Assembly (NCBI RefSeq): GCF_002943465.1
Contig: NZ_PTQY01000007.1
Location: forward strand, 124,001-188,000
DNA: 64,000 nt
Reading direction: 5' to 3'
Source of the DNA: Rhodoferax sp. TS-BS-61-7
GTDB taxonomy: Bacteria > Pseudomonadota > Gammaproteobacteria > Burkholderiales > Burkholderiaceae_C
Below, one piece after another: positions 26,065 to 34,408 of this stretch. The notes under the pieces were generated by a model. It was given only the letters and a program-made list of their open reading frames with translations. It was not told where the DNA came from and searched no databases. The stretch's first letter is position 1, and each line of letters opens with the position of its first letter. The translations under genes and the position numbers were made by a program.

Positions 26065-27678
26065 CTACTGGGACCGGGTGTAAAACTGCACGCCGTTGCG
26101 GCCAGCGGTCTTGGCCTGGTACATGGCGAAGTCGGCCGCACTCAGCAGGGTATTGAGCTCCGTACCGTCCTGCGGAAAACAGCTCACCCCGATACTGGCC
26201 GTCACACGCACCACGTGGGCTCCCAAATGGTAGTCGGGGCGCAAAACGCTGAGCACCTTGTCGGCCATGCGGTGGGTGTCGTCGTGTCCCTCCACCAGCA
26301 CCACAAACTCGTCGCCACCCAGGCGGGCCACCAGGTCGCCTTCGCGCACGCAGTCCTGAATACGCTGTGCCACCTGCCGCAGCAACAGGTCGCCCATGTC
26401 GTGGCCCAGGTCGTCGTTGATGGCCTTGAAATGGTCCAGGTCGATGAAGAGCAGCGAGCTCATGCCGCCGCTGCGTTCCATGCGGTGCAGGCTGCGTTTG
26501 AGCGCATCCATAAACATGGCGCGGTTGGGCAGGCCGGTCAGGGCATCGTGGTAGGCGCGGTAGCGCAATTCGTCGTTCGCACGCTTGCGTTCATCCACGT
26601 TGAGCAGTGCCGTCATCACGCAGGCATGCCCCTCGTAGCGGATGCTTTGCGACGAATACAGCCCCCAGAAGGGCTTGCCATTGGCATCCTGCAGCAAAAG
26701 CTCCAGGTCGCTGACGCTGCCAGTGGCATCCAGGGCGGCGATCAACCGGTCCCGGTCTGCCGCGTTGACATAAAAGTCGCGGGGGCGCAGGCGCTCCAAC
26801 GGTGTGGTGCCAAAGCGAAACTGCTGGCGTGCATGGTCGTTCACATAGAGCACGCGTTCATCGGCCAGGCGCACGATGACGATGGGCAAGGGGGCAAACT
26901 GCAGCACACTTTTGAGCTGCTCCTCGCCCTTGCGCAGCACCTCCTGCGTGAGCTCGAACTGCAGCAACAAGCGCCGCGAGAACAGGTAGGCCAGCGTAAG
27001 CATGAGCAGCACGGTGACAAACATGGCCACCAAAATGATCTGGGTGTATTTGCGTGCGGCCTCGCCCAGCGTGTACGAAAAACGATCTTCCAGTGGAGTG
27101 AGGGCATCGTTGATCGCGTGCAGCTGCAGCAGAAACTCCCGCGCCTGCGCGGGTGGCAGCGGGCCAGCCAGAATGGCCGCGTGGATGCGCGCGCCCACCA
27201 ACGTCAGCTCCTCAATATGGTGGTCTGCGGCGGCCCAAATCGTGATGGCTTTGTCGATATCGGGCAGTTTGCGAAAGCGCCGAAACAGAAACACCATGCC
27301 GTCGATATCGTCCGGGTGGTTGCGGCCCTGCAAAAAACCGTCGCGGGCAATGTTCAGGTCGGGCTCGGGTTTCTCCAGCTCGATGCGGGCCTGCCGGTCG
27401 CCGGTGTTGACGGCCAGCGCAGCCAGGTAGGCGCTGTAATCGGCTTCGTTGGCGTAGAGGGTGTAGCGGGTCAGGGCGTAGATGGCGTCCTTTTGTCCCT
27501 TGGACCACAGGCCCTCGCCTTCTACATACGCACGCACCGCCGAAAGCAGGCGAATGCTGAGGTAGGTCAGCACCAAGAGCCCCACCACCACGCCCACAAA
27601 GATCCACACCACGGCAAACAGCCGTCTGCGCTTTGTGACGGGCAAGACTGGGGCTGAAAGGTCAGCCACAGGGGTCAT
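26065..27678 (-). CDS. Membrane-bound diguanylate cyclase (PAS-GGDEF)
   Basis: It makes cyclic di-GMP from two GTP. The 537-residue protein has a helix near residues 22-44, a periplasmic helical region of about 170 residues, a second helix near 215-235, a PAS-like domain (LQFAPLPIVIVRLADERVLYVND) and a GGDEF domain with intact active site LGGDEF and YHDALTGLPNR at its start. The RxxD inhibitory site is not obvious (DCVREGD precedes the active site). ATG 27678 has GGAGG five bases upstream; the GTG at 27684 is inside that site. It lies 27 bases upstream of the kinase gene and may share its transcript. Confidence 0.92.
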   Translation of the reverse strand: MTPVADLSAPVLPVTKRRRLFAVVWIFVGVVVGLLVLTYLSIRLLSAVRAYVEGEGLWSKGQKDAIYALTRYTLYANEADYSAYLAALAVNTGDRQARIELEKPEPDLNIARDGFLQGRNHPDDIDGMVFLFRRFRKLPDIDKAITIWAAADHHIEELTLVGARIHAAILAGPLPPAQAREFLLQLHAINDALTPLEDRFSYTLGEAARKYTQIILVAMFVTVLLMLTLAYLFSRRLLLQFELTQEVLRKGEEQLKSVLQFAPLPIVIVRLADERVLYVNDHARQQFRFGTTPLERLRPRDFYVNAADRDRLIAALDATGSVSDLELLLQDANGKPFWGLYSSQSIRYEGHACVMTALLNVDERKRANDELRYRAYHDALTGLPNRAMFMDALKRSLHRMERSGGMSSLLFIDLDHFKAINDDLGHDMGDLLLRQVAQRIQDCVREGDLVARLGGDEFVVLVEGHDDTHRMADKVLSVLRPDYHLGAHVVRVTASIGVSCFPQDGTELNTLLSAADFAMYQAKTAGRNGVQFYTRSQ

Positions 27679-27770
27679 TTGCACCTCCCCAAGAAGGAAT
27701 GCCGCTATGTACTTATGAATGCATTGGCATGCTTGGTACCACTATACGCGAGGACCTCCCCACAAGGCCA

Positions 27771-27796
27771 AGGCCCGGTGTAGCGGGCTTTACACG
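27771..27796. terminator. Weak hairpin downstream of the 91-residue ORF
   Basis: AAGGCCCG and CGGGCTTT pair at seven of eight positions around GTGTAG. T-runs are short on both strands. It could end transcription of the gene at 27832-28107. Confidence 0.35.
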
Positions 27797-27831
27797 GCCG
27801 CGGTGGAGCTCACCCGGCCAGGCACAAGCGC

Positions 27832-28107
27832 TTACTGGTCTTTGTTGGTGATGATGCGGTCGGTCTTGCGGGGTCGGCCGGCGCGGCCGGCTTTGGACCA
27901 GTCGTAGTCTTGCCCGTCCGGGGTCTTGCCGTCGGCCACAGTGTCTACGCCGGGCTTGCCAGCGTTCTGTGGGTTTTCACTGACCATGGTGACGAAGGTG
28001 TACCCGGCGTCGCGTTTCTGTTTGGTGATCTGCAGGGCCTGCACGATCGCCTCAGCCTCCAGGCCATGCGCGTGGCCAGTTTCGTCGGTCCAGTAAATCT
28101 TGAACAT
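27832..28107 (-). CDS. Conserved-looking hypothetical protein, 91 residues
   Basis: MFKIYWTDETGHAHGLEAEA begins a small soluble protein with a compact N-terminal alpha/beta part (TDETG...ALQITKQKRDAGYTFVTMVSENP) and a charged, probably disordered, C-terminal tail rich in Lys, Arg and Asp. Coding bias is normal for this genome. No signal peptide or membrane segment is seen, and I do not recognise a named family. It begins 33 bases after the glycosidase gene on the same strand, so it is probably the last gene of the lipoprotein operon. The function is unknown. Confidence 0.65.
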   Translation of the reverse strand: MFKIYWTDETGHAHGLEAEAIVQALQITKQKRDAGYTFVTMVSENPQNAGKPGVDTVADGKTPDGQDYDWSKAGRAGRPRKTDRIITNKDQ

Positions 28108-28140
28108 GGTGCTCTTGCAGGTAGTCGGGATGCAAGTAGC

Positions 28141-29070
28141 CTAACCCACCGGCAGGCTCACGTAGTGCCGCCCCAAATCGGTGAGCTGGCCATCCAGCCC
28201 CAGCAGGGTGGTGAACTTGTCGTTCAAATCGGCACCGCCTCGCCCGGTAAACCACGCATACCGAAACACATCTGCGCGCGATTCGCACAGGGCCACCATC
28301 TCGGTCATTTGCGTCTTTTGCTTGTCAAATGAGTCGATGGCGGCGCTGCCATCGCCCACATGCCAGTTGGCCATTTCGGTGATCCAGAACGGCTTGTTGT
28401 ACTTGGCCAGGCGGTCCAGCTGGGCCTTGAGGCCATAGTCGTACCAGTGGAAGCCCAAGTAGTCGATCTGCGGATCGCGGTTGCCGTTGGCGGCGCGGTA
28501 GGCTTGGTAGAAGGCGTCCAGCCAGGCAATGGGGTCGTTGTAACCGGTGTTGCCCCAGGTCATTTGGGGCCCGACGATCTTCACGCCGGTATTCGTTGCA
28601 ATCTGCTCGATGCGGGGCCACAGGTCGGCCGCCTGCTGCGGGGTGCGGGTGGCCTGGCCGTTCAGGTTGGGCTCGTTGAGCGCCAGCAGGTAGCCCATCT
28701 GCGGGTTGGCCTGCAGCATGGCCGTGACGGCTGCATCGTTGAAGTTTTCGTTCCACACCATGGGCATGAAGTCCATGGCATAACGGGTGCGCAGCGCGCT
28801 GGCGGTGCCGCCCTTGGGCGTGTCGGACCAGTTGTACCACCAGGCCACACCCGGGGCCAGCGCCGCAAAATCCGCCGCGCTGCTGAGGTCGTAGGCAATG
28901 CCACGCTTGGCACTTTTGGTGCTAGCAGGCGCGGCACTGGCGGATGACGGGGCGGGGGTGTCCCCATCGCCCCCGCCGCCACAGGCGCTCACCAGGGCAC
29001 TAGCCGCCGCCAGCAGCAGCCGGCGCCGCTGCGGCCCCTTGGCGGGCAGGGGTGCATCAGGCGAACTCAT
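28141..29070 (-). CDS. GH128-like (Asl1-type) glycoside hydrolase lipoprotein
   Basis: A 309-residue lipoprotein: basic start, hydrophobic segment, lipobox VSAC, then a Gly/Ser-rich linker and a TIM-barrel domain like the fungal Asl1/GH128 endo-beta-1,3-glucanases. The likely acid/base Glu is in LALNEPNLNG and the nucleophile Glu in FWITEMANW; YLGFHWYDYG is also typical. I infer cleavage of a beta-1,3-glucan or related glycan at the cell surface. ATG 29070 overlaps the stop of the di-haem oxidoreductase gene by four bases (ATGA), so the two lipoproteins are translationally coupled. Confidence 0.82.
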   Translation of the reverse strand: MSSPDAPLPAKGPQRRRLLLAAASALVSACGGGGDGDTPAPSSASAAPASTKSAKRGIAYDLSSAADFAALAPGVAWWYNWSDTPKGGTASALRTRYAMDFMPMVWNENFNDAAVTAMLQANPQMGYLLALNEPNLNGQATRTPQQAADLWPRIEQIATNTGVKIVGPQMTWGNTGYNDPIAWLDAFYQAYRAANGNRDPQIDYLGFHWYDYGLKAQLDRLAKYNKPFWITEMANWHVGDGSAAIDSFDKQKTQMTEMVALCESRADVFRYAWFTGRGGADLNDKFTTLLGLDGQLTDLGRHYVSLPVG

Positions 29071-31925
29071 AGCGACTTCAGGAAGGCCAGCAAGGCCTGG
29101 CGGTCTGCCGTCGGGAGTGCGGCAAACCGGTTGCGCGCTGCCAGTGCCTCGCCACCGTGCCACATCACCGCCTCAGTCAGGTTGCGGGCGCGGCCGTCGT
29201 GCAGGTAACCCACTTTGTTGGCATCGCCCATCACCCGCTCGGTGTAGCCAATGCCCCAGAGCGGCGCGGTGCGCCACAGGCTGCCGGTGGCGCGGCTTTC
29301 GGTGTAGTCGTCCGCCAGGCCTGCGCCCATGTCGTGCAAAAGCAGGTCGGTGTAGGGCTTGATGGTCTGGTTGCGCAGTTCGTCCATCAGGTGGCCCGCG
29401 CCGGTTTTCATCTCGGTGGTGTGGCAGGCGGAGCAGCGCATGGTGTTGAACAGCGCCGCGCCCCGCACCACTTGTGTGGGGTTGACATCCAGGTCTTTGA
29501 GGGGCGCCACGCCCTTGGGAAACCCACTGGTCAAACTGCGTTGCGCGGGCACCGCCAGCAGTTGCAGGTACTGCGTGATCTTGACCAGCTCGGCTTCGGT
29601 GATGCCTTTGTCGGGCGTGGCGGTTTTGCAGTTTTTGGGCCCGGCCAAGCACTCGCGGCTGGGGTACACCGGCGAGGTGACCGACATATCGGCCAAGAGT
29701 GCCGAGGCGGCCTGGTGGCGCAGGCTGAACTTGCCCGCCTTCCAGCCAAAACGGCCCAGCCGCACATTGCCGGTTTCCGGGTCAAACACAAAGTTGGCCC
29801 GCCCCATCACACCGTCCTGGTCGGGCGTGGTGCGTACGCGGGCCAAGATGTCCGCCTCCGGCACTGCTTCCAGCAGGCCGGTGCCAATCATCGGCTGGGC
29901 CGCCCGCAGTGACACCACCGCGGGCTCGGGGCCGTCAAAGGACAGCACGGGTTGGCGCAACTCCACCAAGGTCCCGTCGGCCAGGTTCATGTTTTGGACA
30001 CGAAACTCTTTCACGCGCACGCTGTTGCCCCAGTCTTGTGGCGTCTGCCCCTGCGACAAGGCGTTCATCTGCACCGCCGTGCCATACCGCGTATCAGGCA
30101 CTTGTTTGCCATTGGCATCCAGCATGGCGGTGCGCACCGCCATGGTGTCCAGGCGCTGGTTGATGGCCGAGGGCGCGGGGCTGCGCCCATTGCCCACGTG
30201 GCAGGCAAAGCAATTGGTCTGGTTAAAACGCGGACCCAGCAGGCCCACCGCAGGCAGGTAACGGTCGTTGCCGGCCTCGGTGTGGCTGCCGTTGAGCATG
30301 TTGGTGTGGATCAGCTGGCGCCCTTCTACAAAGCGCTGCATGTTCTGCATGCCAATGTTGTTTTGCTGCTGCTGAAAAATCCAACGGCCGTTGTCCGCGT
30401 AGTCGTACGACACCGAACCGATGCCGCCTTGCAGGGTCTCGTCCGGCAAGGGTGCATTCATCAGCCGGGGCTGCACGCCGTACCAGGGGCGCAGGCCCTT
30501 GCCCATCACATAGGTCACCTCGGTGGTGTAGTAACGCTTGCCACCGGTGTCGCCCAGGGCGGCCATGACTTCGGTGGTGGAGAAGAAGGAGCCCGTGAAC
30601 TCGATGACATCGCCCAGCACCAGCGAACGGGCCGGAATGTTTTTGCCCGTAGGGACCATGACGCCATTGGCGTCTGGCAATAGCTGGGTGTGGCCGGGGT
30701 AGGTGCTCAGCGTCACGCTGCAACCGTCGTTGAGTCCGCTGTCGTTGCGCAGCTTGCCGTTTTGCGGCTTGGGCACTACCGGGCAGCTGGCAACCCCGGT
30801 GTTGTACAGCTTGTCATTCACCAGTTGGCCTGCGCTCATCCAGCCGTAGCCCAGCACACCGGGTCGGTCAAAGCCACGGAAGAAGGAGTGGCCACCGGCC
30901 AGCTGCGCCTGTTGAAAGTATTGGTTGATTCGCAGCGTGGGCTTGGTGACACCGGCCACATTGCTGTTGTCGATGATCTCGGTGCCCCAGGTGCGGTTCT
31001 TGAAGTAATTGGGCACAAAACTCAGGTAGTTGCCAGGCCCCTTGTCCACGGGGTTGCCGGAGGCGTCCACCGTTTCGTTGGTGCCGTAGCCAATCTCTGC
31101 CCATTCCTCGCCGCGCTCGCGGCCATGGCGGCCCCGGCCCACAAAACCAAAACGCGTGACCAACGTGCCATCGGGCAAGGTGAAGCGGGTGGATTCGAGC
31201 GGCTCTTGCGTAGCAGGCAGCAAGGCCACATGGGGCACGCCGTCGGCGGGCGTAGCCAACTCCGAGGTGGCCAGGGTCGGCATGGTGTTGTCGCTGCCCG
31301 GTGTCTTGAACTCCCATTCGTACAACGAGTACCCGTAGTCCGTGCCCCGCTTGACACCTTGCATGCGGTAGTAACGCGCATCTGCACCCAGGTTGAAATA
31401 CTCTTCCGCACCGCCCTTGCCGGTGGTCACCGTGCGCAGGGTCTTCCAGGCCACGCCGTCGTCAGACGCCTGCAGCAGGTACTCCTTGCCATAGGCGTTT
31501 TCCCAGACCAGCTTCATGTAACCAATCTGCGTTTTCTTGCCAAAGTCGAACTGCAGCCAGGACTTTTCATCCTTGCTGCTGGCCCAGCGCGTCTTCAGGT
31601 CACCATCAAAAGCATTTTTGGCGGGCATGCCGCCGTTTTCGAGCTCAGACGACGAACCCGCGGTTGGCTTGACCGCCAAACCGGGGCTGCGCATGTCCAC
31701 CGGCCTGGGGGGAATGGTGACGGGCACCGCATTGGGGTCATCCACCGGTGCGTTGCTCAGGTCCTCTGCGGGAGGCGGCGCAGCGTCAAACCCGGAACCC
31801 GGCCTGACCACAGCGGCCGGCGTGGGCGTGTCGTTGCCGCCCTCCCCCTCACCACCGCCGCAAGCGGCCAGTGCCAGGGTCGCGCCCAGCAGGACGGCCC
31901 AACCCGAAATTGTGTGTTGGCTCAC
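29067..31925 (-). CDS. Di-haem oxidoreductase lipoprotein with N-terminal discoidin-like domain
   Basis: A large 952-residue lipoprotein (lipobox LAAC, residues 19-22). Residues of about 85-215 form an F5/8-type C (discoidin) carbohydrate-binding-like domain (NAFDGDLKTRWAS...YYRMQGV). The rest matches the DUF1111 di-haem oxidoreductase family, related to MauG/cytochrome c peroxidase. Two CxxCH haem sites are present: CFACH near residue 572 and CSACH near residue 830. The family is often annotated as thiol oxidoreductase without proof. It is coupled to the GH128-like gene, which suggests joint action on an extracellular polymer. Length is about twice the core family because of the extra domain. 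Confidence 0.88.
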   Translation of the reverse strand: MSQHTISGWAVLLGATLALAACGGGEGEGGNDTPTPAAVVRPGSGFDAAPPPAEDLSNAPVDDPNAVPVTIPPRPVDMRSPGLAVKPTAGSSSELENGGMPAKNAFDGDLKTRWASSKDEKSWLQFDFGKKTQIGYMKLVWENAYGKEYLLQASDDGVAWKTLRTVTTGKGGAEEYFNLGADARYYRMQGVKRGTDYGYSLYEWEFKTPGSDNTMPTLATSELATPADGVPHVALLPATQEPLESTRFTLPDGTLVTRFGFVGRGRHGRERGEEWAEIGYGTNETVDASGNPVDKGPGNYLSFVPNYFKNRTWGTEIIDNSNVAGVTKPTLRINQYFQQAQLAGGHSFFRGFDRPGVLGYGWMSAGQLVNDKLYNTGVASCPVVPKPQNGKLRNDSGLNDGCSVTLSTYPGHTQLLPDANGVMVPTGKNIPARSLVLGDVIEFTGSFFSTTEVMAALGDTGGKRYYTTEVTYVMGKGLRPWYGVQPRLMNAPLPDETLQGGIGSVSYDYADNGRWIFQQQQNNIGMQNMQRFVEGRQLIHTNMLNGSHTEAGNDRYLPAVGLLGPRFNQTNCFACHVGNGRSPAPSAINQRLDTMAVRTAMLDANGKQVPDTRYGTAVQMNALSQGQTPQDWGNSVRVKEFRVQNMNLADGTLVELRQPVLSFDGPEPAVVSLRAAQPMIGTGLLEAVPEADILARVRTTPDQDGVMGRANFVFDPETGNVRLGRFGWKAGKFSLRHQAASALLADMSVTSPVYPSRECLAGPKNCKTATPDKGITEAELVKITQYLQLLAVPAQRSLTSGFPKGVAPLKDLDVNPTQVVRGAALFNTMRCSACHTTEMKTGAGHLMDELRNQTIKPYTDLLLHDMGAGLADDYTESRATGSLWRTAPLWGIGYTERVMGDANKVGYLHDGRARNLTEAVMWHGGEALAARNRFAALPTADRQALLAFLKSL

Positions 31926-32059
31926 AGGTGCTTCTCATAGGGGGCCTGCTGCTTCATGACCAGGAGGCGGTGTTGTGTCGATCACCGCCGGCTGTTGGGA
32001 GCAAGCCCCAGACCATGCATCTGCAGCGACAGTGGCGGCCATGCTAAGACGCCAATCCG

Positions 32060-32103
32060 CTTACACCTGAGTCAGGGGTGCAACATCGGTAATCAGTTGT
32101 AAG
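32060..32103. promoter_or_regulatory. Inverted repeat between the Crp/Fnr gene and the di-haem gene
   Basis: CTTACACCTGA (32060-32070) and TCAGTTGTAAG (32093-32103) match as inverted arms at ten of eleven positions with a 22-base spacer. It lies in the gap after the regulator gene and upstream of the lipoprotein operon. It may be an operator or a terminator; it is not an Fnr consensus site. Confidence 0.4.
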
Positions 32104-32135
32104 CCCGTATGCGCTGGGGGCGCTACGGTCTACGG

Positions 32136-32789
32136 CTAGACCCCCGCCAGGGACTGCAGGCCTGAAAGGTCCACCAGGTGCAAGGTGCGGCCCGAGCCAC
32201 TGATGAGGCTGCGCTCGCGCAGGTTGCGCAGCACGCGAGACAGGGTCTCGGGGGCAATGCCCAACTGCGCGGCGATCAGGCGTTTGCGCTGTTGCAGTTG
32301 CACTGTACAGATGCCGTTGCCCGTGCGTTCGGCATGGTTCAGCAGCCATTCTGCGCAGCGGGCCTCGGCGTCTTTGGACAGGCGGCTCACGGCCAGCTCG
32401 GTCTGCTGGCGGTGGGCGTGGGCCACGTCGGCCAACACGCTGGCAACCGGGTTGCGGGCCTCAGCCAGCGCGGCTTGAAAGGTGGCCAGCGGCACGGCAC
32501 GCAGTTGCACCTCGGTCTCGGCCACGGCGTCCATGGCGGCGGGCAGGTTCAATACGGCGGCGGTCGCGTCCAGCCACCCCGCTGTGGCTTGTGTTCCCAG
32601 CTGGTGCTCCAGCAAGGCACCTTGGGCGTCCACCCGGCCCAGCACACCCAGTAGCACCCGGCCCCGCTCCAGGTAGAACACCTGCGGCGCGGCCTCGCCA
32701 CGGCGCAGCAAGCGCGTACCGGCAGGCCGTGTTTCCGTGGGGGGCGCCACCAACAAGGCGGCCATGGACAAAGGGGCAGGAACCAACAT
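32136..32789 (-). CDS. Crp/Fnr-family transcriptional regulator
   Basis: A 217-residue regulator. The N-terminal cyclic-nucleotide-binding-like beta barrel (RRGEAAPQVFYLERGRVLLGV) is joined by a long helix to a C-terminal Crp-type HTH (RKRLIAAQLGIAPETLSRVLRNLRERSLI). There is no N-terminal cysteine cluster like Fnr, so it does not look like an iron-sulfur oxygen sensor; the ligand is unknown. ATG 32789 (MLVPAPLSMAA) and GTG 32798 are both possible. It is encoded upstream of the di-haem/glycosidase operon on the same strand with about 210 bases between, so it may control it. Confidence 0.88.
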   Translation of the reverse strand: MLVPAPLSMAALLVAPPTETRPAGTRLLRRGEAAPQVFYLERGRVLLGVLGRVDAQGALLEHQLGTQATAGWLDATAAVLNLPAAMDAVAETEVQLRAVPLATFQAALAEARNPVASVLADVAHAHRQQTELAVSRLSKDAEARCAEWLLNHAERTGNGICTVQLQQRKRLIAAQLGIAPETLSRVLRNLRERSLISGSGRTLHLVDLSGLQSLAGV

Positions 32790-32861
32790 GGCAGCCACTG
32801 TGCCCCGGCCCCGTGCGCAAGACCTTGAGGCAGATCAACCTTTGCGCAAGGCGGACCGCCG

Positions 32862-34232
32862 TTACAGCACCAGCAAGGCCCGAAAGTCGTTGACGTTGGT
32901 GTGGGTGGGGCCGGTGGTGAACAGGTCGCCCAGGGGTTCAAAAAATCCCACGGCATCGTTGCGGTCCAGACAGTCGGCCAGCGACACCCCGGCGGCAGTG
33001 GCACGCGCCAGTGTGTCGGGCGCCACCAGGGCACCGGCGTTGTCTTCCACGCCGTCAATGCCATCGGTGTCCGCGGCCAGCGCCCACACGCCGGCCTGGC
33101 CTTGCAGGGCCTGGGCCAGGCCCAGGCAAAACTCACCCGCCCGCCCGCCCCGGCCCTTGGCGGCACCTTCGCGGCGCGGGCGCACGGTGACCGTGGTTTC
33201 ACCCCCGCTCAGGATCACGCAGGGTTTGGCAAACGGCTGCTGCCCAGATGCAGGGCGCTGCGCGGCCGTACGTGCCAATGCGGCGTGCACCTTGCCCACT
33301 TCACGCGATTCGCCCTCCAGCTCGTCGCTCAGCACATAGGCATTCATGCCCATGGCACGCGCCGCATCTGCCGCCGCCTGCAGCGACTGCTGAGGCGTAG
33401 CAATCAGGTGCACGGTGTTGCGGGCAAACACCGGGTCGCCGGGTTTGGGCGTCTCCAGGGTGCCAGTTTCCAGTTTTTTTAGTATCGAATCGAGCTCCAG
33501 CCCCGATGCATGTTGCGCGAGGCGCTTCAATATTGATAGCGCATCAGCGCAGGTGGTGGGGTCCGGCACCGTGGGGCCACTGGCAATGACGCTGGGGTCG
33601 TCGCCCGGCACGTCGCTGATGAGCAGTGTCACCACCTGGGCCGGGTAACAGGCCGCCGCCAGGCGCCCGCCCTTGATGGCGGAGAGGTGCTTGCGCACGC
33701 AGTTCATCTCTTGAATGCCGGCGCCGCTCTCCAGCAGCATCTTGTTGATGCGCTGTTTGTCCTGCAGCGTGATGCCGCCACCGGCCCACTGCGCAGGCAG
33801 GGTCAGCAGCGAGGAGCCACCGCCCGAGATCAGGCAGATCACCAGGTCGTCCTCGGTCAGGCCCTGGGGCAACGCCAGAATGCGCTGCGCAGCGGCTAGG
33901 CCTGCGGCATCGGGCACGGGGTGGGCGGCTTCGACCACCTCAATGCGCTGGGGCGCGGCATCTGCAGGCCGTGGCGGCGTGTGGCCATAACGCGTGACCA
34001 CCAGGCCGCTCATCGGTGCGTCTTGCGGCCAGAGCGCGTCCAGCGCATGGGCCATGGCGCCACCGGCCTTGCCGGCGCCCAGCACCAGGGTGCGGCCCTT
34101 GGGCACGGGCGGCAAAAAACCCGCCAGCGTGTGGGCGGGCAGCGCCTGGCGCACGGCGGCCCAGTAGAGCTGGGTCAGCACGTCGCGCGGGGCCAGGTCG
34201 GAGAAGTGGATGGCTTGGTTTGGCATGGTCAT
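32862..34232 (-). CDS. gck: Glycerate 2-kinase (MOFRL family)
   Basis: It phosphorylates D-glycerate to 2-phosphoglycerate. The 456-residue protein has the MOFRL-type glycerate kinase blocks: LVLGAGKAGGAMAHAL, CLISGGGSSLL, ISDVPGDDPSVIASGPTVPD and the C-terminal TDGIDG...TGPTHTNVNDF. This is the TtuD/GckA class found beside tartrate and aldarate genes, and it completes the garD-garL-garR route encoded at 43.9-47.2 kb. ATG 34232 was chosen; ATG 34226 is equally possible. Dispersed-repeat copy 7 is read in frame here as LSILKRLAQHASGLELDSI. The gene is divergent from 8-oxoguanine deaminase. Confidence 0.93.
   Translation of the reverse strand: MTMPNQAIHFSDLAPRDVLTQLYWAAVRQALPAHTLAGFLPPVPKGRTLVLGAGKAGGAMAHALDALWPQDAPMSGLVVTRYGHTPPRPADAAPQRIEVVEAAHPVPDAAGLAAAQRILALPQGLTEDDLVICLISGGGSSLLTLPAQWAGGGITLQDKQRINKMLLESGAGIQEMNCVRKHLSAIKGGRLAAACYPAQVVTLLISDVPGDDPSVIASGPTVPDPTTCADALSILKRLAQHASGLELDSILKKLETGTLETPKPGDPVFARNTVHLIATPQQSLQAAADAARAMGMNAYVLSDELEGESREVGKVHAALARTAAQRPASGQQPFAKPCVILSGGETTVTVRPRREGAAKGRGGRAGEFCLGLAQALQGQAGVWALAADTDGIDGVEDNAGALVAPDTLARATAAGVSLADCLDRNDAVGFFEPLGDLFTTGPTHTNVNDFRALLVL
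33475..33540 (-). repeat. 66-bp dispersed repeat, copy 7 (inside glycerate kinase gene)
   Basis: On the reverse strand: GCTATCAATATTGAAGC, CTCGCGCA, CATCGGGGCTGGAGC, then A/T-rich to the end. It is parallel to the gene and read in the same frame as the copies in xdhA and xdhB. Confidence 0.78.
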
Positions 34233-34268
34233 CGCTTTATTTTGAAGGAACTGGGGCAAAATCCACAG

Positions 34269-34380
34269 GCGCTTAGCGCAAGCACAGCCCGGGATGCTCG
34301 GCAACGTGGTGCTCGCCTCTGGCGGCCGGTCTGGCCCGCCAGCGGGATTCGGCCTCGGCAGGACCCACCCTTGCAGGTGG
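34269..34380 (+). promoter_or_regulatory. Hairpin-rich leader ahead of the 8-oxoguanine deaminase gene
   Basis: The 176-base divergent gap holds a run of stems: GCGC-TTA-GCGC (34269-34279); AGCAC with GTGCT (34281-34285, 34309-34313) enclosing CCG/CGG; CTGGCGG with CCGCCAG (34319-34325, 34336-34342); and CCACC with GGTGG (34365-34369, 34376-34380). The last ends 28 bases before the start codon, near the GGAG site. It looks like a structured 5' leader, but I cannot match it to a known riboswitch. Confidence 0.45.
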
Positions 34381-34408
34381 AAGACTTGTTTGACGGAGAG
34401 ACTCTGAC

